Shown piece after piece: positions 9,594 to 18,975 of a stretch of DNA of 34,686 bases. The DNA comes from Panaeolus papilionaceus (lineage: Eukaryota; Basidiomycota; Agaricomycetes; Agaricales). The position numbers and the translations under genes are program-made. The stretch covers positions 1-34,686 of the forward strand of contig JADNRZ010000061.1 in assembly GCA_015501605.1 (NCBI GenBank), read 5' to 3'. Under the pieces are notes generated by a model. The model had not been told where the DNA came from, did not search any database, and saw nothing but the letters and a program-made list of their open reading frames with translations. Within the stretch, counting starts at the first letter, position 1. Each line of letters begins with the position of its first letter.

Positions 9594-10588
9594 CAGTACT
9601 TTGCACTGGCCCAGATGATTTGATTGACAGTTCAGACAAGTCGGTTGACTGTCAATTGAAAGTCGATTGACTTATGCAAAAGATGTTTTTGTGGGAAAAA
9701 CAGTTGTTTGGGGTAGATTGTGTACTGTGAGAAGATGTGACAATCTCATGTCACACATTGCATTATTCTATTTTATTGTGTGTCAAACCCTTTAGGATCT
9801 TTTTTATGATGTTTGTGACAATGATTGTGAGAGTCTATACATATTGTCACATGTCACATAAATATGAAACTGTATAACACAGCTGTGACAGTAGTATTAC
9901 AAGTGAATTGTTTGTATGTATGGAGATGTGACTGACTATAATTGTCACATGTCACATAGTCTTTGATGACAGATGGCATTGAGTAGTCACATAGTAAATT
10001 AGCAGTCTATCTCAGCTTAGATTCATTTTACTTGTGATATATGACATATATGTCACAGATCTAGCTGAATCAGCATGTAATATAGTATTACAGGTAAAAT
10101 GTGTGTCTGTATGTATACATGTAGATGTGACCTAACATGATTGTCACATGTCACATAGTCTTATGTAACAGATAGTATCTAGTTTATATTGGCTTAGATC
10201 AGATTTTTAAAAACTGTGACATATATACATGTCACAGATTGAGCTAAATTAGGAAATACCCACAACAGGGTTTCTTGAAAACATAAGTTGACTGACAGTC
10301 AATTGACAATGTCGGTCAGTCGATTGAACATTGACCAACAGTCAGTTGAACATCCAATGTAAAAAGTTGATGGTTGGTCCAATTTTAGCAGGGAAAATGG
10401 CAGCAGACTGACTGTCGATCAGAAGTCTGTTGGAAGTCAGTCAACAGTCAACCCCATCAGTGTGACAATCTACCCTGAAAGTCACATTTATGTAAAAATT
10501 ACTATACTGACACTTGACCAACTGTCAACCGACAGTTGGACAGTCAATCGGAAGTCAGTTGGAATCCCTGGGCAAGAGCAAAGTCCTC
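9594..10588. mobile_element. Non-autonomous hAT-like element, GACTGTCAATTGA type (family iii)
   Basis: Ends: CAGTACTTTGCACTGGCCC (9594) and, inward from 10588 on minus, GAGGACTTTGCTCTTGCCC. Subterminal arrays are GTTGACTGTCAATTGA / CAGTCGATTGA / CAATCGGAAGTCAGTTG variants (about 9630-9672 and 10285-10562). The core (9735-10240) is dense in TGTCACATGTCACATA. About 1.0 kb, no ORF. Flanks are different elements (DIRS-like RT on the left, LINE L0 on the right) and show no direct duplication, so a later rearrangement is likely. Confidence 0.6.
9890..10250. repeat. ~209-bp tandem duplication in the family iii core
   Basis: GATGTGAC..A.TGTCACATGTCACATAGTCT occurs at 9925 and 10134, each preceded by TAGTATTACA(A/G)GT and followed by a TGACAGAT/TAACAGAT block. 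The two units are diverged but collinear. Confidence 0.65.
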
Positions 10589-11238
10589 CCCCTCCATGAC
10601 AAGCACAACTGTCTACTCAAGCCCACCATGAAGAGGGGCAGGTCTTGATTATCCACATTTGCTGGTCCCCTGTTCTTGACCACATGCACAGTTCATTGTA
10701 TTACAGGCCACACTCCCATTGGTGAATACTATCACTGCATGCAGTTCAACCTCCCTGCACCTTGTTGCACCTGCAGGTGCTTCAGGTTGCACTTTCACAT
10801 CTTGTACTCCTATAGGAAGTACAAGTATCATAGTGGGTACCCATGGGACACCTGGGAACTCAATTGTTATTTGAATGTGAACCCCTGCATGTTCTCTTTT
10901 TCTGCTATACATCCTTCCTGCCCTTGGGAGGAGGAGGGCATCACATAAATTACTATAAGTGGGGTGGTTGTTGGGGCCCTGAAAGCCCAGGCAGCTGAGA
11001 CAGTGGCCCTGTCTCCTGAGTGGTCCTTTATTGGATGCCAGCAACAGAGCCCTTGTGTCACTCCTTCTTAATCTGGTACCACCATCTCGAGTCGTGGGAA
11101 AATCCTGCCTATTGCATCAAATGTCCACCACAGTTCACAGAGAGGTCTGATCTCAATATCATGAATGGAATTGCATACAGCATGCACTCATGTCCCAACC
11201 CTCCAAAGAGATTCACACAGATTGTGCTATATCCAATG
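10589..11238 (+). pseudogene. LINE fragment L0: ORF2 C-terminus and 3' UTR, plus strand
   Basis: From 10592 the frame reads LHDKHNCLLKP.MK, a TGA at 10646-10648, then CITGHTPIGEYYHCMQFNLPAPC...C.C and HPWDTWEL-like and FSFSAIHPS-like blocks, ending at 10948. It is the same C-terminal zinc-knuckle and tail region seen in copies L1-L5, here inverted relative to them. The 3' UTR (GGGGTGGTTGTTGGGGCCCTGAAAG..) matches L5 until about 11055, after which the sequence is unrelated or too diverged. From 10561 to 11087 there is not one CpG. The last cysteines of the knuckle are changed (LYSYRKY instead of LCSCRKY), so it is dead. L1's tail lies against its right edge. Confidence 0.75.
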
Positions 11239-11715
11239 TTTTTTTTTTTTTTTTTTTTGGTTCAACAATTTATATTCCAGTGTGCAGCTGGCAGTCCAGT
11301 CAGATCACAGTAAATACAAACAAAGTACAAATACGAGGAATGACTACTCCCCAATTAGGTTGGGTATATACTACAGCAGACCAAGTCTGAGCAAGTGTGA
11401 AGTGCGAGCAAAGCACATAGGGCAAGTTATCAAGACTGATTGTGCAGCAGATAAGCCTCTCCCTCCTGAGAGAAGGTGGCAGTCAAGTCTGGCAAACTGA
11501 GCGTTGTAGAGTTAACGCTCTCAACCCAGTTGCCAAACAAGAAAAGGTGGCATGCCAAAGGGGTGCCTACTGGCCAAAGCCCTTGGTTACCCATGGACAG
11601 GCACCAGACAGCTAAACTCATTCCTGTATACGCACTGAAGCACACTCCCCAACCACTGGTTGTAGCGCTGAAGCTTCCAGCAGGGATTTGCATTCAAGAA
11701 ACAACTGAGTTCTAC

Positions 11716-11883
11716 CAGGAAAAGGGTCTCAGGACAAAAAGTCTCCAAAAGTCTTTTAAAGACTCCCAGAGACTCTCAAAGTACCAAAAGATCCAAAGAT
11801 GTCAAAGTCTTTTCAAAGTCTCTGGGAGTCTCTGGGAGTCTTCAAAACATCTTTGAGAAGTCTCTGAGAGTCATCACACCATC
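11716..11883 (+). repeat. Family iv terminal fragment inside L1
   Basis: Begins CAGGAAAAGGGTCTC and carries the AAAGTCTCCAAAAGTCTTTT / AGACTCCCAGAGACTCTC array nearly identical to 3084-3209, plus an extra GGGAGTCTCTGGGAGTCTTC segment. It ends at CATCACACCATC, as the first copy does. No second inverted end, so it is a solo end. About 90 bp of LINE sequence present in L3 is missing here, so it may have arrived during a repair event. Confidence 0.7.
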
Positions 11884-12600
11884 AGCAAGGTGCAGGGAGG
11901 TTGAACTGCATATGGTGATAGCATTCACTGATGGGGGTGTGGCTGGTAATACAACAAACTGCGTGTGTGGTCAAGGACGGGGGACTGGCCTTGAACGCAG
12001 ATAGCCAAGACCCACCCTTCTTCATGGTAGGCTTGAGTAGATGGTTGTGCTTGTTGTGGAGGGGCATAAACTGCCTGCCTCAGTAAGATTGATCTGAGAA
12101 CTTGGCATCCCAGAGTGACAGTGCCTCGCGATCAGCAAAGTTGCGGAGCCAGGTTAGCGTCATGTAGGGATGTGTCCCCATACAAACTCCAGGAAGAGAC
12201 ATAACCATCTTGTGGGTGATCCCCTGTGGACTCCAGCAGAGCTGGGAGGGAACATGTACAAAAAGTATGTGCTGGTTGGCTGCTGGCGGCAGCCAAGCAG
12301 CTGGACAAAGAGGGTCTCGACCCTCTTCAGGTACTGCCACATGATGTGGACAGGACTGGGTGCTGAGAGGCCAGAACATGCTGCTAGGGCTTTGTGCAGT
12401 TCCTGCCTGGAGAAAGGCTCCCATTCCCTCTCCTGCAGAGAGGGAAGCTCGTCCAGGACTGAGAGATCAAACTCCTGGTCTGTGGCTGAATTGTAAGTGC
12501 TGTGGACTCCTTCCCATAGCAAATGGACAGTATGACATGGTTGCCTGCAATACTGGATAGCCTCTGAAGGAGGTAGCTTGCACTTCTGGACCCAGTTCAT
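11884..12600 (-). pseudogene. L1 ORF2 remnant: RT N-terminus fused to RNase H end
   Basis: On minus, 12600-12300 encodes the pre-RT region (MNWVQKCKLPPSE, a LW.G.H.TYNSATD block, SLQEREWEPFS, CSGLSAPSP). It jumps by deletion to RNase H text (HILFVHVPSQLCW..THKMV.SLPGV, 12290-12160), continues with WLRNFADREAL.LWDAKFSDQSY to a stop near 12080, then in another frame the zinc-knuckle lead-in (LLKPTMKKGGSWLSAF, AVCCITSHTPISE.YHHMQFNLPAPC) to 11884. The catalytic RT motifs AFDIAQFF and FVDDG are absent. The fusion is not a functional protein. The short in-frame coupling near 12290 looks accidental (shared GCTG at the junction). Confidence 0.7.
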
Positions 12601-13205
12601 GAGATCCCAGGGGTGCTTGTTGGTTTAGGCAGACAGAGCAGTTGCACATTTGTTGTTCCACCACACTTTGGAACATTTGACAACTTTCTTCTCTGTGGTG
12701 TAGTGGTCCCACACTTCTTGGAAGCAGAGAGCAACAGCTGAAGCTGTTGCCTCCACTCCCTCAGGAGATCAAGCAAGGGAGAGTGCATCCCAGAGGGATA
12801 TGATCACTGACACCCTGCCACAATCTGTCGCGTTTTGGTGTGTGGGACAGAGAAAGCTCTGCCTTGAGAAAGACAAGATCAATCACTGTGAGTGAAAGAT
12901 CTGCCTGGAAGGGTACATGTGTGGGGGTGGGATTAACTGGCTCCAACCACAATGACCCTGTTTCTGCTGTGATCTCCTGGATCAGGACAGTGTGGGAGTT
13001 GTGCCCTTCAACATCTGGGTCCCAGACGTGAGAGCAGCAATTGAAGTCACTGCCCATATAGACAAGAGGGGGGAGATCATTGAGATGATTGTGGAGGAAG
13101 CACTACGCACTTCCTTCACTATTGCTATAGACATTGAGGAAGTTAAATACTTCACACTCTCCAAAGAGCAGGAGAAGTTGTATGTCACAGTGTTTAACAA
13201 GTGTT
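12597..13205 (-). pseudogene. L1 endonuclease (APE-type) and linker remnant
   Basis: Minus translation at 13057-12761 gives GSDFNCCSHVWDPDVEGHNSH, then NPTPTHVPF, TVIDLVFL, LSLSHT..RDRLWQGVSDHIPLG. These are the GDFN and SDH motifs of the apurinic-like endonuclease that nicks target DNA in LINEs; GDFN reads GSDFN, an inserted residue in an otherwise conserved motif. An earlier frame (13200-12982) carries its N-terminal part (Y.FSCSLE..KYLT, ASSTIIS, IWAV). Between 12760 and 12600 is the linker to RT (S...K.WWN...C-like in mixed frames). Several frameshifts, so dead. L4 and L5 have lost or run off this region, so L1 holds the best endonuclease in the window. Confidence 0.7.
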
Positions 13206-13295
13206 ACAGTGCCAGCACTGGACATGCAAGAGATGTACAGGTTGAGCAACTAGCACCTGCACAAAAATCGCTTTGCTGCAACATCAATCCTTTCA

Positions 13296-13677
13296 GTGGA
13301 ACAAGTCACTTCTGGATACGTGCTACACACAGTGGGCATTCCAGGCGATAATGAGTTATCCAGTGTCGCTATGACATTCAGAGACCTCCTTCATGGCACC
13401 GCCCATTCCAGACCGGAGATTGGGCTCCCCACCTTGATGTTGTATCTCAGGATACTCAACGTTCTGTTCTACAGTGATTTCAATGCAAAAGTTGCCACAA
13501 CTGCCACAGACATTGATCAAGCTGTTCGCAGCTGCACCTTGTTCACCAACATTACAATGGTCTCCTGCTATCGCATCAATTGCACCACACCTAATAGCTC
13601 AACTGCTACAGTCTACTTCTCCATCGCTGACTCTCAGTCTGGTGCACACACTCGTTCTCTTGCTAACCAAAGCATGA
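13296..13677 (+). pseudogene. Unidentified frame, possibly a LINE ORF1 (RNA-binding) fragment
   Basis: A plus-strand frame with ordinary amino-acid composition ends in MVSCYRINCTTPNSSTATVYFSIADSQSGA..RSLANQS, which vaguely recalls RRM-like text of fungal LINE ORF1 proteins. It lies between the 5' end of L1 and the tail of L2 and has no start, partner or repeat copy in the window. I cannot confirm the family. It reads on through the T-run at 13684 only by chance. Confidence 0.3.
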
Positions 13678-13683
13678 TGATCC

Positions 13684-15230
13684 TTTTTTTTTTTTGGTTC
13701 AACAATTTATATACCAGTATGCGACTGGCAGTCTGGTTGGGTCATAGTAAGTACAAACGAGCAGTAAACTACAGGAATGCCCACCCCCCAATTAGGTTGG
13801 GTATATACTACAGCAGGCACAAGGTGAGCCTGAAGGGCAACCAGTATTGTAGGGCAAGATATCAAAGCTGATTGCATGGCAATAGCAACTCCTGGCCACC
13901 ATGTTCAGTGCAGTCCAATGCAAGCCTAATAGCAGGCATGCAGTCAGAGAAGAGGTAGACATGTTCACATCTGGGGAGGAGGCCCACTAGGGCCTCTGCC
14001 CCTCCTATGGGCGTGGTGCAGAACACACCTGTGATCCACAGTGCAGCCTTACACTGCATCCCGTTAAACATTTTGAGGAGCTCTTTATTTCGAGCCCCCC
14101 TATAGAACCAGAGCCAATGCCCATAGGTGGCTATGGGAAGCACACAAGTATGGTACAATAGCCTGCATTGGACCAGGGACAGGCCCCAGAGGGAATTGCC
14201 AAGCATGCTCATTGACTTGACAGTCATGAGTGCCTTGGTAGTATAATATTGCATGTGCTCCCTAAATGTGAGCCTGCAGTTGAAGTAGAAGCCCAAATAC
14301 CTCCAAATAGGCTTAGGTTTCAACAGCGTGGTGCCTGTATAGGGCGCATACCCCCTCAAACTGAATGTGGGTCAAGATGAGTTTCTCGATAAGTTTACCA
14401 AGGGTGTTCAGGAGCACAATGGGCCTGAACAACTTGGGTGTAGAATAGGACAGCTTTCCTGGTTTTGGAATAATCACCAAGGTGGAGTCCTTGAAGTGAC
14501 TGGGCCAGTAGCCTGCCGCTAGGCAGGTGTTGGCCAGTTGCACAAAGAGCAACTTGATGCCATCGGTGTCAATCACTCTTTTGAGGTACTGCCATGTGAC
14601 ATGGTCGGGGCTGGATGCAGAGAGCCCAGAGCACGCGATGAGGGCATTGCATAGCTCCAGGCTGGAGAATGGCTCCCATTCCCTCTCCTGCAGAGAGGGA
14701 AGCTCCTCCAAAACTGTCAGGTTGTATGGCCTGTCAGTAGCAGAGTTGTAGGTGCCGTGGAGTCCTTCCCACAGCAAGTCAATAGTATGACATGGTTGCC
14801 TGCAATACTGCGAAGGAGGCAACTTGCACTTTTGTACCAGTTCATAAGGTCCCATGGGCGCTTGTTGGGTTCTGCGATTTTCTCGATTTCAGCATTGAAA
14901 AACTCCCTCTTTGCACTGCAAATAGCAGAGTGGAGGGCCTGCCACTTGTCCTTCTCCCAGTTTGACCAGAAGGCGGCAAGGGCGGTCACGCATTTGTCAT
15001 TCCACCACACCTTGGAGTGTTTGGTGATCTTTTTCTCCATGGCATGGGAGTCCCATGCTTCTTGGAAGCAGAGGGCGATAGCCGAGGCCATGTCCTTCAC
15101 CCCCTCAGGAGTGCGTGGAAAGTCATGTCCCACAAGGCCTTGAAGCCCTGCACGAAGTGCAGATAAGAAAGCCTTCTCTGTATCCGAAGGCTCCTCTGAG
15201 CAGGGGAGAGAGCATCACAGAGGGATGTGA
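13684..15230 (-). mobile_element. LINE copy L2, minus strand, internally deleted
   Basis: A 12-T run (13684-13695) then GGTTCAACAATTTATATACCAG marks the 3' end. A short 3' UTR (to about 13862) is joined directly to RNase H sequence: most of the C-terminus and UTR is missing. Two further deletions remove the thumb-to-RNase H segment and the whole RT core. The 5' side runs into endonuclease sequence (SDHIPL region near 15228), where the T-run of L3 begins. Confidence 0.75.
13862..15133 (-). pseudogene. L2 ORF2 remnant (linker, RT N-terminus, RT thumb, RNase H scrap)
   Basis: From the 5' side on minus: linker with KHSKVWWNDKCVTALAAFWSNWE and NAEIEKIAEPNKRPWDLMNW (15133-14850); frameshift; pre-RT and first RT block with SGLSASSPDHVTWQYLKRV, DSTLVIIPKPGKLSYSTPK and LFRPIVLLNTLGKLIEKLI (14855-14370); junction near 14350; GYAPYTG, PKPIWRYLGFYF, TFREHMQYYTTKAL, LPIATYGHWLWFYRG, NKELLKMFNGMQ (RT thumb, to about 13980); junction after EALVGLLP; then the RNase H scrap YLFSDCMPAIRLALDCTEHGGQE and a stop at 13862. 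The AFDIAQFF, GQGSALS and FVDDG motifs are deleted. Junctions share short homology (GGGTA at the first), as in RT template jumping or end joining. Confidence 0.75.
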
Positions 15231-17250
15231 TTTTTTTTTTTTTTTTTGGTTCAACAGTTTATATACTGGTGCGCAACTGGCAGTCTGGTCAGATCATAGT
15301 AAGTACAAACGAGCAGTAAACTACAGGAATGTCCACTCCCCAATTAAGTTGGGTATATACTATGGCAGGCACAAGGCGAGCCTGAAGGGCGAGCAGTGTC
15401 GTAGGGCAAGATATCAAAGCTGATTGCATGGCGATAAGGACATATCCCACTGAAGCAGGTGTTGTTAAGCGTGGCGATCCACATGTCGTTGGTGTTAACG
15501 CACCTCAACGCAGTTGCTGATCATGAAGGGAGGGCGAGCCCGAGGGGGCACCTACTGGCCAAAGCCCTTGAGTCACCTCACAGACGAACCGCGCAGGCAA
15601 TGGGCAGCTAAACTCCAGTCCACATACACACCAAAATGTGCTCCCCAACCACTGGTTATATTGCCGAAGCTTCCAGCATGCAAGGGCACTGTCGCTGGCA
15701 TCCAATTAAGGACCACTCGGGTGATGAACCATCGTCTTGGCTACATGCGCTGTTGGGACCCCAACAAGCACCCATCTTCAGCACATCATCCTACACCCAC
15801 ATCCTCCCGAGGGTGGTCAGGGCGTATAGTGGAGAAGGAGAACGCGCGGGGATGCACATTCAAGAAACAGTTTAACTCCCAGGTGTCCCAGGGATAACTG
15901 CAATGTGCCTTGAATTTCCTACAATGGCACAAGATGTGTGAGCGCCACCTGAAGCGTCTGCAGACGCATCGGGGAGCTGGGAGATTAAATTGCATATGGT
16001 GATAATATTCACTGATGGGTGCATGGCCTGTTATACAACAAACTGCACGGGCGGTCAAGGAGGGGGGGCCTGCCTCGAATGCTGGTAACCAAGATCCACC
16101 CTTCTTAGTAGTGGGCTTGAGTAGACAGCCATGCACGTCGTGCAGAGGCATGAATTGTTTGCCCCTGTATGATTGATCTGAGAACTGCATGTCCCAGAGT
16201 GAGAGTGCATCGTGATCTGCAAAGTCTCGAAGCCATGTAAGTGTTGTGCATGGTTGTGTACCAACGTGGACGCTGGGAAGAGACCTGACGGCCTTGTGAG
16301 CTTTCCCCTGCAGACCCCAGCAAAGCTGGGAGGGGGTGTGTACAAAGAGTACTCACTGGTTGGCTCCCTAAGGCACATACAATGGCCAGGCTGTGTTCCT
16401 GGCCGCCGTTGGAGAAGAGGTAAACCCGCTTGCATCTGGGGAAGGTGATAGCCTTACACAGTGCGAGACGAATCACAAAGAGTTCTGCATCAACAGAGGT
16501 CGCTCTGCCTGACAGGATGCAGGTGAGCCATGGCTCTTCAGCCAATGGCTCACATGACACACAGTTGGTCCTTGGGTCACGTGTTCCCAGGGGGTTCGCA
16601 GTGTAGACTAATGCTGCGACTGCAACCTGGAAGTGGTCATACTGTGGTACTGCCACATCGCATGCAGCCACGAATGAACGAGGAGTAGCGATTATCTCAG
16701 CCATGAGCTCAGTTAACTGCTCCGCTCTTGTCAGCCACTTGCCGCCATCAGGCAGCGGAGTGGGCGGGGGCAGGAGGGTCTCATTGACGTCCACTTGGAA
16801 CAGGAACCGTTCAATGAGTCGATTGCCAGGTCTGGACTCATTGGGCAAAAGCTCGATGGGTTTGGACAGTTGAGGGAGACGTGAGATGATCTCCATAACA
16901 GTGCCAGAGGTCTTCTGCCTTTCGGTTTCAGACATACACGCAAAGGAACAAGCATGCAGCAGAGCTGCATGCAAGTTCTGTTGGTCCAGGAACCCGCGGA
17001 GCAGGTGACTGGCACTCAGGGTTCCAACGTGCCATGTAGAGCAGTCAGTGAGGCGCCTGAGCAGGAGTGGGATGGGGAGGAGGCCTGCCAGGGCCTCCGC
17101 CCCTCCTATGGGTGTGGTGCGGAACACACCCATAATCCATAGTGCAGCCTTACGCTGCATCCTGTTGAACATCTTGAGGAGCTCCTTATTTCAAGCCCTC
17201 CTATAGAACCATAGCCAGTGCCTGTAAGTCACCTGTGGCAGCCAGGATAA
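15231..17250 (-). mobile_element. LINE copy L3, minus strand, 5'-truncated
   Basis: A 17-T run (15231-15247) and GGTTCAACAGTTTATATACTGG mark the 3' end. The UTR runs to about 15785, then ORF2 C-terminus, RNase H and RT thumb. Similarity to L4/L5 stops near 17245, just beyond the NKELLKMF block. L3 lies against the endonuclease end of L2 at GGGATGTGA|T. No clear target duplication. Confidence 0.75.
15786..17172 (-). pseudogene. L3 ORF2 C-terminal half (RT thumb, RNase H, zinc knuckle)
   Basis: The minus frame 17172-16105 reads MQRKAALWIMGVFRTTPIGGAEALAGLLP, PIELLPNESRPGNRL, PLPDGGKWLTRAEQL, AACDVAVPQYDHFQVAVAALVY (first RNase H Asp), SVDAELFVIRLALCKAITFPRC (Glu), then YLFSN joined to GGQEHSLAIVCAL. 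A deletion has removed the block with the next RNase H Asp (SDCMPAIRLA in L4). A frameshift follows; a second frame (16190-15786) carries the C-terminus with MQFSDQSYRGKQFMPLHD, GSWLPAFEAGPPSLTARAV, CITGHAPISEYYHHMQF, CVCRRFRWRSHILCHCRKF (the Cys/His knuckle) and PWDTWEL, ending at 15786. Broken by one deletion and at least one frameshift. Confidence 0.8.
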
Positions 17251-17259
17251 TATATCAAA

Positions 17260-17318
17260 TTTGCCGACTGGCAAACTAGGCTCATGCATCACAGCTGCCA
17301 GTTGGCAAAGTTTGCCAG
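17260..17318. repeat. Palindromic TTTGCCAnCTGGCAAA cluster
   Basis: TTTGCCGACTGGCAAA (17260-17275) is followed by CTGCCAGTTGGCAAAG and TTTGCCAG (17294-17318). The style matches the subterminal palindromes of the DNA elements at 5-10 kb but the sequence differs. Only one cluster is present, between L3 and the foldback arm. Confidence 0.5.
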
Positions 17319-17369
17319 AGGGTTTTTTCTGCCTGCAAACCAGCTAGATAGGTGTGCCGACATATTGAT

Positions 17370-18975
17370 AGGGTTTGGGGTGGGGTAGGGGGATATCATA
17401 GGGGGTATAGGGATAGATATAGGTGATTTTCCGGGGGTAGGAGGATGGGTAGGGGTGTTGGGGATAGGGGGGGAGGATGGGGGGATACTGGATAGGGGCT
17501 GATGGCTTATCTGGCTGGGTGGGGGTTGGGCAAATGTTGTCAGATAGATATGATATGGGTATGGGGGCGTAGAGAAAAAAATCAGGATCCCGGAATGGGT
17601 ATTTTCAGGGTGGGGGGATCAGTGGTTGGCGAGCAATTAAGGAAATACACTCTCAGAGCCAGTGATAAATCAAAATAAATCGAAAAAATAATATAAATCG
17701 CAAATAGCGCGCTCAATTCTGCTCCGATTGGGCTGAAATTTTGAACGCAGCCTCCCACATATGATCCCTATCGACCCTTAAAAAATATTTTTTTACATGG
17801 GTCACTTGAAAAGCCCCTATCTTTGGCCCAAACAGTATCCTGCTCCATATTGCACCGCTCTGGGCACTATTTTGGGTGATCTATATATCGTTAGAAAGCT
17901 ATTAACAGCCTCTATAAGATCCCACCATCCGATCTGCCAAATTGTACCAGAAACCCAGCAGATCAGGTTCGCTTTTTCTGCTTTTTCAGCCCCTATTCCC
18001 CCTACTACAATTATTTCCTCAATATTGCTTCGCTTTTGGCACCATTTGGGGGGATATATATATCATTAGAAAGGTATACACTATATCTATCCATTCATCC
18101 AGTCCGATCTTCCAAATGTGGCCACAGAAGCAGCAGATCTGCTCTGGTTATTGTGCATTGATTAAATGAGCCCCTATTTACAAATCAAATCTTCGTCCTG
18201 ATCAGGAATATTAGTGTGATGTAATTGATCCCATGTAATCTCATCAATCCTCATTAATTAGCTTCGCTTTTTTGGGAAATTGGCATCACTGATCCGCTTT
18301 CAGGCACAAATGACATCACACTAATTAATATTCCTCCTCCACCATTATTGCAGCATTTATTCCACCGCTTTTTTGGCACTTTTATATGGACATATCTATA
18401 TCAATAGAAAGCTACAGCTGCCTAGTATTTGAATCTGAATTTTATTTATTTATTTTCTTGCAGGAGATTACCCAAAACAGCTCCGCTTTTTTGATAATCA
18501 ATTGCCCCTATTTATCAATAGCATTATTACTGCTGCATTTTCCACCGCTTTTTTGCCACTTTTTCTGCACACCATATATACCATTAGAAAGCTATAAGTG
18601 TCTAGTTTAAGAATCTGCCCTTATATCATCACTATCCTAACTGGGGATGGCATCATTCAATTTCGCTTGTTTGGTAATTAAATGAGCCCCTATCTTTAAT
18701 TACATTTCTTTGGGCACCATTTGTATTTATTCCCTTTATTATTTTAATTGACATGTATATATCACTAGAAAGCTACAATCGCCTACTTTCAGAATCTGAA
18801 AACAGAATGGAAATGTTGTGCTTGTGGAGGGAGCAATTGCATTTCGCATTTTGGGACTAAAGTGTGGGAACACCCCTTGATCCTCCTTCTCCTCCTCCCC
18901 CTTCCGCTTTTTTGGCTTCATTCCTCCACTACCCCTGCAGCTACCACTCTGAAACTTGGTACACCTCTACATATA
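17370..18975 (+). repeat. Left arm of the foldback element
   Basis: The outer 120 bp is G-rich (many runs of 3-6 G). From 17497 to about 17940 it is identical to the reverse complement of 20816-21257, then about 95% similar to 18360. The left arm then has ~350 bp not found in the right arm (about 18375-18725) before similarity resumes with TTGTGCTTGTGGAGGGAGCAA and CCTTGATCCTCCTTCTCCTC up to about 18975. Plus-strand frames in it (17797-18069, 17942-18169) have mirror images in the other arm simply because the arms are identical; I do not call them genes. Confidence 0.85.
17813..18775 (+). repeat. Degenerate ~180-bp tandem repeat inside the left arm
   Basis: GCCCCTAT recurs at 17813, 17989, 18170, 18504 and 18686 (spacings 176, 181, 334, 182). 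TAGAAAG recurs at 17892, 18067, 18405, 18585 and 18766 (175, 338, 180, 181). Units share the order GAGCCCCTAT .. CGCTTTTTTGGCACCATTT .. ATATATATCATTAGAAAGCTA .. CTAG/CTACTTT-GAATCTG. The double spacing suggests one unit that has lost its marks. Confidence 0.75.

Larger units (their letters stand above)
11239..13210 (-). mobile_element. LINE copy L1 (Tad-like), minus strand, internally deleted
   Basis: The 3' end is marked by a 20-T run (11239-11258), i.e. a poly(A) tail on minus, followed by GGTTCAACAATTTATATTCC, the shared 3' terminus of L1, L2, L3 and L5. Going up in coordinate: 3' UTR (11259-11715), a family iv fragment (11716-11883), end of RNase H and zinc-knuckle region, start of RT, linker, and endonuclease to about 13205. 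The RT core and most of RNase H are deleted: the QYLKRV..LFVQL block runs straight into the ANQHILFVHVPSQL block near 12290. Many frameshifts and stops; CpG-poor. The 5' limit is uncertain. Confidence 0.75.

Noticed and set aside
14330..14380. LINE internal deletions as spliced introns
   Set aside because: The missing segment in L2 could start with GT but does not end in AG, and short shared bases at the junctions fit deletion or template jumping.
15225..17260. Target-site duplication for L3
   Set aside because: The bases before the T-run (GGGATGTGA) are not repeated at the 5' end near 17245.
17813..18775. CRISPR-like array
   Set aside because: Units are ~180 bp and degenerate with no constant repeat/spacer split; the genome is eukaryotic.
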